64,000 bases of DNA. It comes from Streptomyces albus subsp. albus (GTDB lineage Bacteria; Actinomycetota; Actinomycetes; Streptomycetales; Streptomycetaceae). The stretch covers positions 1 through 64,000 of the forward strand of contig NZ_JODR01000026.1 of the NCBI RefSeq assembly GCF_000725885.1. Reading direction: 5' to 3'. The position numbers and the translations under genes were made by a program. The notes under the pieces were generated by a model. It did no database searches. It had not been told where the DNA came from and saw only the letters and a list, made by a program, of their open reading frames with translations. This document shows, piece by piece, positions 61,476 through 64,000 of this stretch; position 1 is the first letter of the stretch; each line of letters begins with the position of its first letter.

Positions 61476-61950
61476 CCGCCGCGTCGGCCTCCGTGCCGGC
61501 CCGTGCGTCGGCCTCGGCGTCGAGCTCCGCGTTGACCTCCGACCGGATGCGGGCGGCCACCTCGCGGGCCTCCGTCTCGTCGGAGTACTGGTGGCGCGGC
61601 CAGAAGAAGCCGCGCAGCCCGTCCTTGCGGCGCCGGGGCACCACGTGGGTGTGCAGGTGCGGTACCGACTGGCTGACCCGGTTGTTCTGCGCCACGAAGG
61701 TGCCGTCCGCCGCCATCGCCCGCTCCACGGCGGCGGCCACCAGCCGGACGGCGGTGAAGTAGGGGCCGACCGATCCCGCGGGCAGGTCGGTCAGCGTCTC
61801 CAGGTGGCGCCGTGGCACCACGAGGACGTGGCCGGGGAAGAGGGGGCGGCGGTCCAGGAAGGCGACGACGGCGCCGTCCTCGTGGACACGGTGGGCGGGC
61901 AGCTCGCCCGCGACGATCGCGCAGAAGACGCAGGGGTTCTCGGCGGCCAT
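61468..61950 (-). CDS. HIT-family nucleotide hydrolase
   Basis: 160 aa. CVFCAIVAGELPAHRVHEDG is the N-terminal HIT signature with a CxxC zinc pair, and QSVPHLHTHVVPRRRKDGLR contains the histidine triad. Members hydrolyse nucleoside phosphoramidates or dinucleotides (Ap3A/Ap4A, ADP-ribose conjugates). It starts four bases after the aldo/keto reductase stop on the same strand, so they are likely co-transcribed. Confidence 0.93.
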   Translation of the reverse strand: MAAENPCVFCAIVAGELPAHRVHEDGAVVAFLDRRPLFPGHVLVVPRRHLETLTDLPAGSVGPYFTAVRLVAAAVERAMAADGTFVAQNNRVSQSVPHLHTHVVPRRRKDGLRGFFWPRHQYSDETEAREVAARIRSEVNAELDAEADARAGTEADAAER

Positions 61951-61954
61951 GGCG

Positions 61955-62788
61955 TCAGCCGAGGGTGCGGGGGTCGGGGCCGACCCGGGTGCCGGTCTCC
62001 AGCCGCTGGATCTGTGCCAGGTCCTCCTCGTCCAGGGAGAAGTCGAAGACGTCGATGTTCTCCCTGATGCGGGAGGGTGTGACGGATTTGGGGATGACGA
62101 CGTTGCCGAGCTGGAGGTGCCAGCGCAGCACCACCTGCGCCGGGGTCTTGCCGTGCTTGGCCGCCGCCTTGCGCACGACCGGGTCGTCGAGCACGCCGTT
62201 GCCGCGGCCCAGCGGGGACCACGCCTCGGTGACGATGCCGTGCTCGGCGTCGAAGCAGCGCAGCTCGGGCTGCTGGAGCCGGGGGTGCAGTTCGATCTGG
62301 TTGACGGCGGGCACCACCCCGGTCTCCTCGAAGAGCCGCGTGAGGTGTTCCGGCTCGAAGTTGGAGACGCCGATGGCCTTGGCCCGGCCGCTGTCGTGGA
62401 TCTCGGCCAGCGCCCGCCAGGTCTGGACGTACAGGTCCTTGGCGGGCACGGGCCAGTGGATGAGGTAGAGGTCGACGTGGTCGAGGCCCAGCCGCTCCAG
62501 GGAGTCGTCGAAGGCGCGCAGGGCGACGTCGTGGCCCTGGTCGGTGTTCCACAGCTTGGTGGTGACGAAGAGTTCCTCGCGGGGGATGCCGGACTCGCGC
62601 AGTGCCTTGCCGGTGCCGCCCTCGTTGCCGTAGAGGCTCGCGGTGTCGATGCTGCGGTACCCGGCCGCCAGCGCGGCGGAGACGGTGGCCGCTGCCTCGT
62701 CGTCCGGCACCTGGTAGACACCGAACCCGAGCTGCGGCATCCGCGTGCCGCTGTTGAGGCGGACGGTGGGGACGTGTGAGGTGTTCAC
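61955..62788 (-). CDS. Aldo/keto reductase
   Basis: 277 aa NADPH-dependent reductase. Catalytic Asp and Tyr lie in SIDTASLYGNE, Lys in TTKLWNTD and His in YLIHWPVP, with the cofactor motif NVVIPKSVTPSRIRENIDVF. It matches the 2,5-diketo-D-gluconate reductase-like branch (AKR5). GTG 62788 has AGAGG 7 nt upstream; the longer reading frame adds an atypical tail. The substrate is unknown. Confidence 0.93.
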   Translation of the reverse strand: MNTSHVPTVRLNSGTRMPQLGFGVYQVPDDEAAATVSAALAAGYRSIDTASLYGNEGGTGKALRESGIPREELFVTTKLWNTDQGHDVALRAFDDSLERLGLDHVDLYLIHWPVPAKDLYVQTWRALAEIHDSGRAKAIGVSNFEPEHLTRLFEETGVVPAVNQIELHPRLQQPELRCFDAEHGIVTEAWSPLGRGNGVLDDPVVRKAAAKHGKTPAQVVLRWHLQLGNVVIPKSVTPSRIRENIDVFDFSLDEEDLAQIQRLETGTRVGPDPRTLG

Positions 62789-62888
62789 TGTGCGACCTCT
62801 GCTCTGTGAGGGGACTCCCGGGCCTCTTCCGCCTGAGTGCCCTGAGCGGCCCGGGTCCATTCCCCCACCCGCCCCCGCCGGGCGCCGC

Positions 62889-64000
62889 TCAGGCGCCCGG
62901 AACACCCTCCGGGGCGACGGCCGCGGGCTCGGCCGGCTCGCGGACCGGCCGGTCGCCGGCCTCCTGCTCGCGGGCGGCCGGCAGCACCGCGTACAGCACT
63001 GCGGCCAGCAGCACGGTGGCGGCCCAGCCCAGACCGTTCCTGCCGATCCAGGTGTCCACCAGCGGACCGGCGAACCACTCGCACTTGGTGAAGCCGAGCC
63101 CGACCAGCAGGGCGATACCCCAGGCCGTCATGGCCTGCCAGCAGAAGCCGCCGACGTACCAGTAGCGGCTGCTGCGGGTGGTGTCGAGCAGACCGTCGGG
63201 GTCGTAGCGGACGGTCTTGCGGCGGCGGCGCAGCATGTCCACCCCGTAGACGCCGACCCACGCGGAGAAGGAGACGGCCAGCAGGGAGAGGAAGGAGATG
63301 AACGAGCCGTAGAAGCTCTTGGCGACCAGCATCAGCAGCAGACCGCCCACGAGGCTGATCGCCGCGTTGATGGAGACGGCCCAGGCGCGGGGCAGCTTGA
63401 CGCCCATGGTCTGGGCGGTGAAGCCCGCCGAGTACATCGACAGGCTGTTGATCAGCACCATGCCGATCACGGCGATGATCAGGTACGGCACCGCGAGCCA
63501 GCCGGGCAGGGCCTCACCGAGGAAGGAGACCGGGTCGTCGGCCTTGGCCAGCGAGGGCTCCTTGACGGACATCACCCCGCCCATCAGCACCATGGGGACC
63601 AGCACCAGCAGCGCGCCGGAGACGGTGGTGCCGAAGATCTTGCGGCCCTGCGCGGAGTGCGGCAGATAGCGGGCGAAGTCGGGACCGGTGGGGATCCAGC
63701 TGATGCCGCCCGCGGCGATGGTGCCGATACCGGCGATGAACATGGCGGTACCGCCCGCGGGCCGCGAGAAGACCTCGCCCCAGTCCATGGTGGTGATCAG
63801 ATAGACCAGCACCAGCACGGTGAAGAGCCCGAACAGGTAGGTCGACCAGGTGTTGCAGAAGTTCAGCACCTTGCGGCCCATACCGCTGACCAGGAACGTC
63901 ACCCCGACGAACGCCAGCAGGGTGACGACGATCAGCGGGGTGTTGCTCCGGACGCCGAACAGCAGCCGCAGCACGGTGAGCACGGCGTAGGCACCGGTCA
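62889..64000 (-). CDS. NCS1-family cytosine/purine permease (N-terminus outside window)
   Basis: The partial protein shows at least nine membrane segments, with FCNTWSTYLFGLFTVLVLVY, SWIPTGPDFARYLPHSAQGR and SMYSAGFTAQTMGVKLPRAW typical of NCS1 transporters (CodB-like). It imports cytosine, purines, allantoin or hydantoins with a proton or sodium. The reading frame continues off the right edge without a stop, so the N-terminal part is missing here. Substrate cannot be told. Confidence 0.9.
   Translation of the reverse strand, partial: TGAYAVLTVLRLLFGVRSNTPLIVVTLLAFVGVTFLVSGMGRKVLNFCNTWSTYLFGLFTVLVLVYLITTMDWGEVFSRPAGGTAMFIAGIGTIAAGGISWIPTGPDFARYLPHSAQGRKIFGTTVSGALLVLVPMVLMGGVMSVKEPSLAKADDPVSFLGEALPGWLAVPYLIIAVIGMVLINSLSMYSAGFTAQTMGVKLPRAWAVSINAAISLVGGLLLMLVAKSFYGSFISFLSLLAVSFSAWVGVYGVDMLRRRRKTVRYDPDGLLDTTRSSRYWYVGGFCWQAMTAWGIALLVGLGFTKCEWFAGPLVDTWIGRNGLGWAATVLLAAVLYAVLPAAREQEAGDRPVREPAEPAAVAPEGVPGA

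Overview
This 64 kb window is chromosomal DNA of a Streptomyces-type actinomycete. The GC content is very high, GTG starts are frequent, the mce operon is of actinobacterial type, and there is a short chaplin, a zinc-responsive set of alternative ribosomal proteins, SpoIIE-type PP2C phosphatases and an XRE regulator of the DUF5753 kind. I found no rRNA, tRNA, IS element, prophage or CRISPR array.

Layout. 245-4244: a GH3 beta-glucosidase divergent from a CDF zinc/cation exporter. 4450-17215: one complete, tightly overlapping mce operon on the minus strand (ATPase, two YrbE permeases, MceA to MceF, then two tandem pairs of Mce-associated membrane proteins). 17244-22093: three secreted proteins and a PucR-type regulator around the promoter-proximal end of the operon; two of the secreted proteins share a C-terminal domain. 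22619-28352: lipid genes (long-chain acyl-CoA synthetase, 3-hydroxyacyl-CoA dehydrogenase, thiolase) with a frameshifted LysR gene between the last two. 28565-34022: a VOC protein, a BtrH-like protein, an XRE regulator and a glutamine-synthetase-like/amidohydrolase pair that looks like a split FluG. 34116-41742: an AA10 LPMO with a DasR-type operator, a PP2C phosphatase, an NmrA-type protein, a second acyl-CoA ligase, and LuxR, LacI and winged-helix regulators. 41743-45009: an accessory scar with a decayed hypA and an intact hypX. 45055-47842: an oxidoreductase/MerR operon with a palindromic operator, a chaplin and a small secreted peptide. 48065-50566: zinc-independent S14, L28, L33, L31 and S18 with a COG0523 protein around a perfect Zur box. 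50855-58122: a pobA fragment, DUF2267, a polyketide-cyclase-like protein, MarR, PP2C, a DUF3533-type membrane protein with its TetR, and an ECF-like sigma operon. 58615-64000: two divergent ATP-dependent DNA ligases, a HIT protein, an aldo/keto reductase and a truncated NCS1 permease.

How it fits together. The mce transporter, the secreted proteins beside it and the nearby beta-oxidation genes suggest uptake and use of a hydrophobic substrate; this is inference from proximity. The ribosomal cluster is a zinc-sparing response. At least three regions that look empty hold decayed genes (LysR, hypA, pobA). In hypA and LysR many apparent changes raise GC, for example leucine to proline, so the remnants stay open in several frames and are easily missed.
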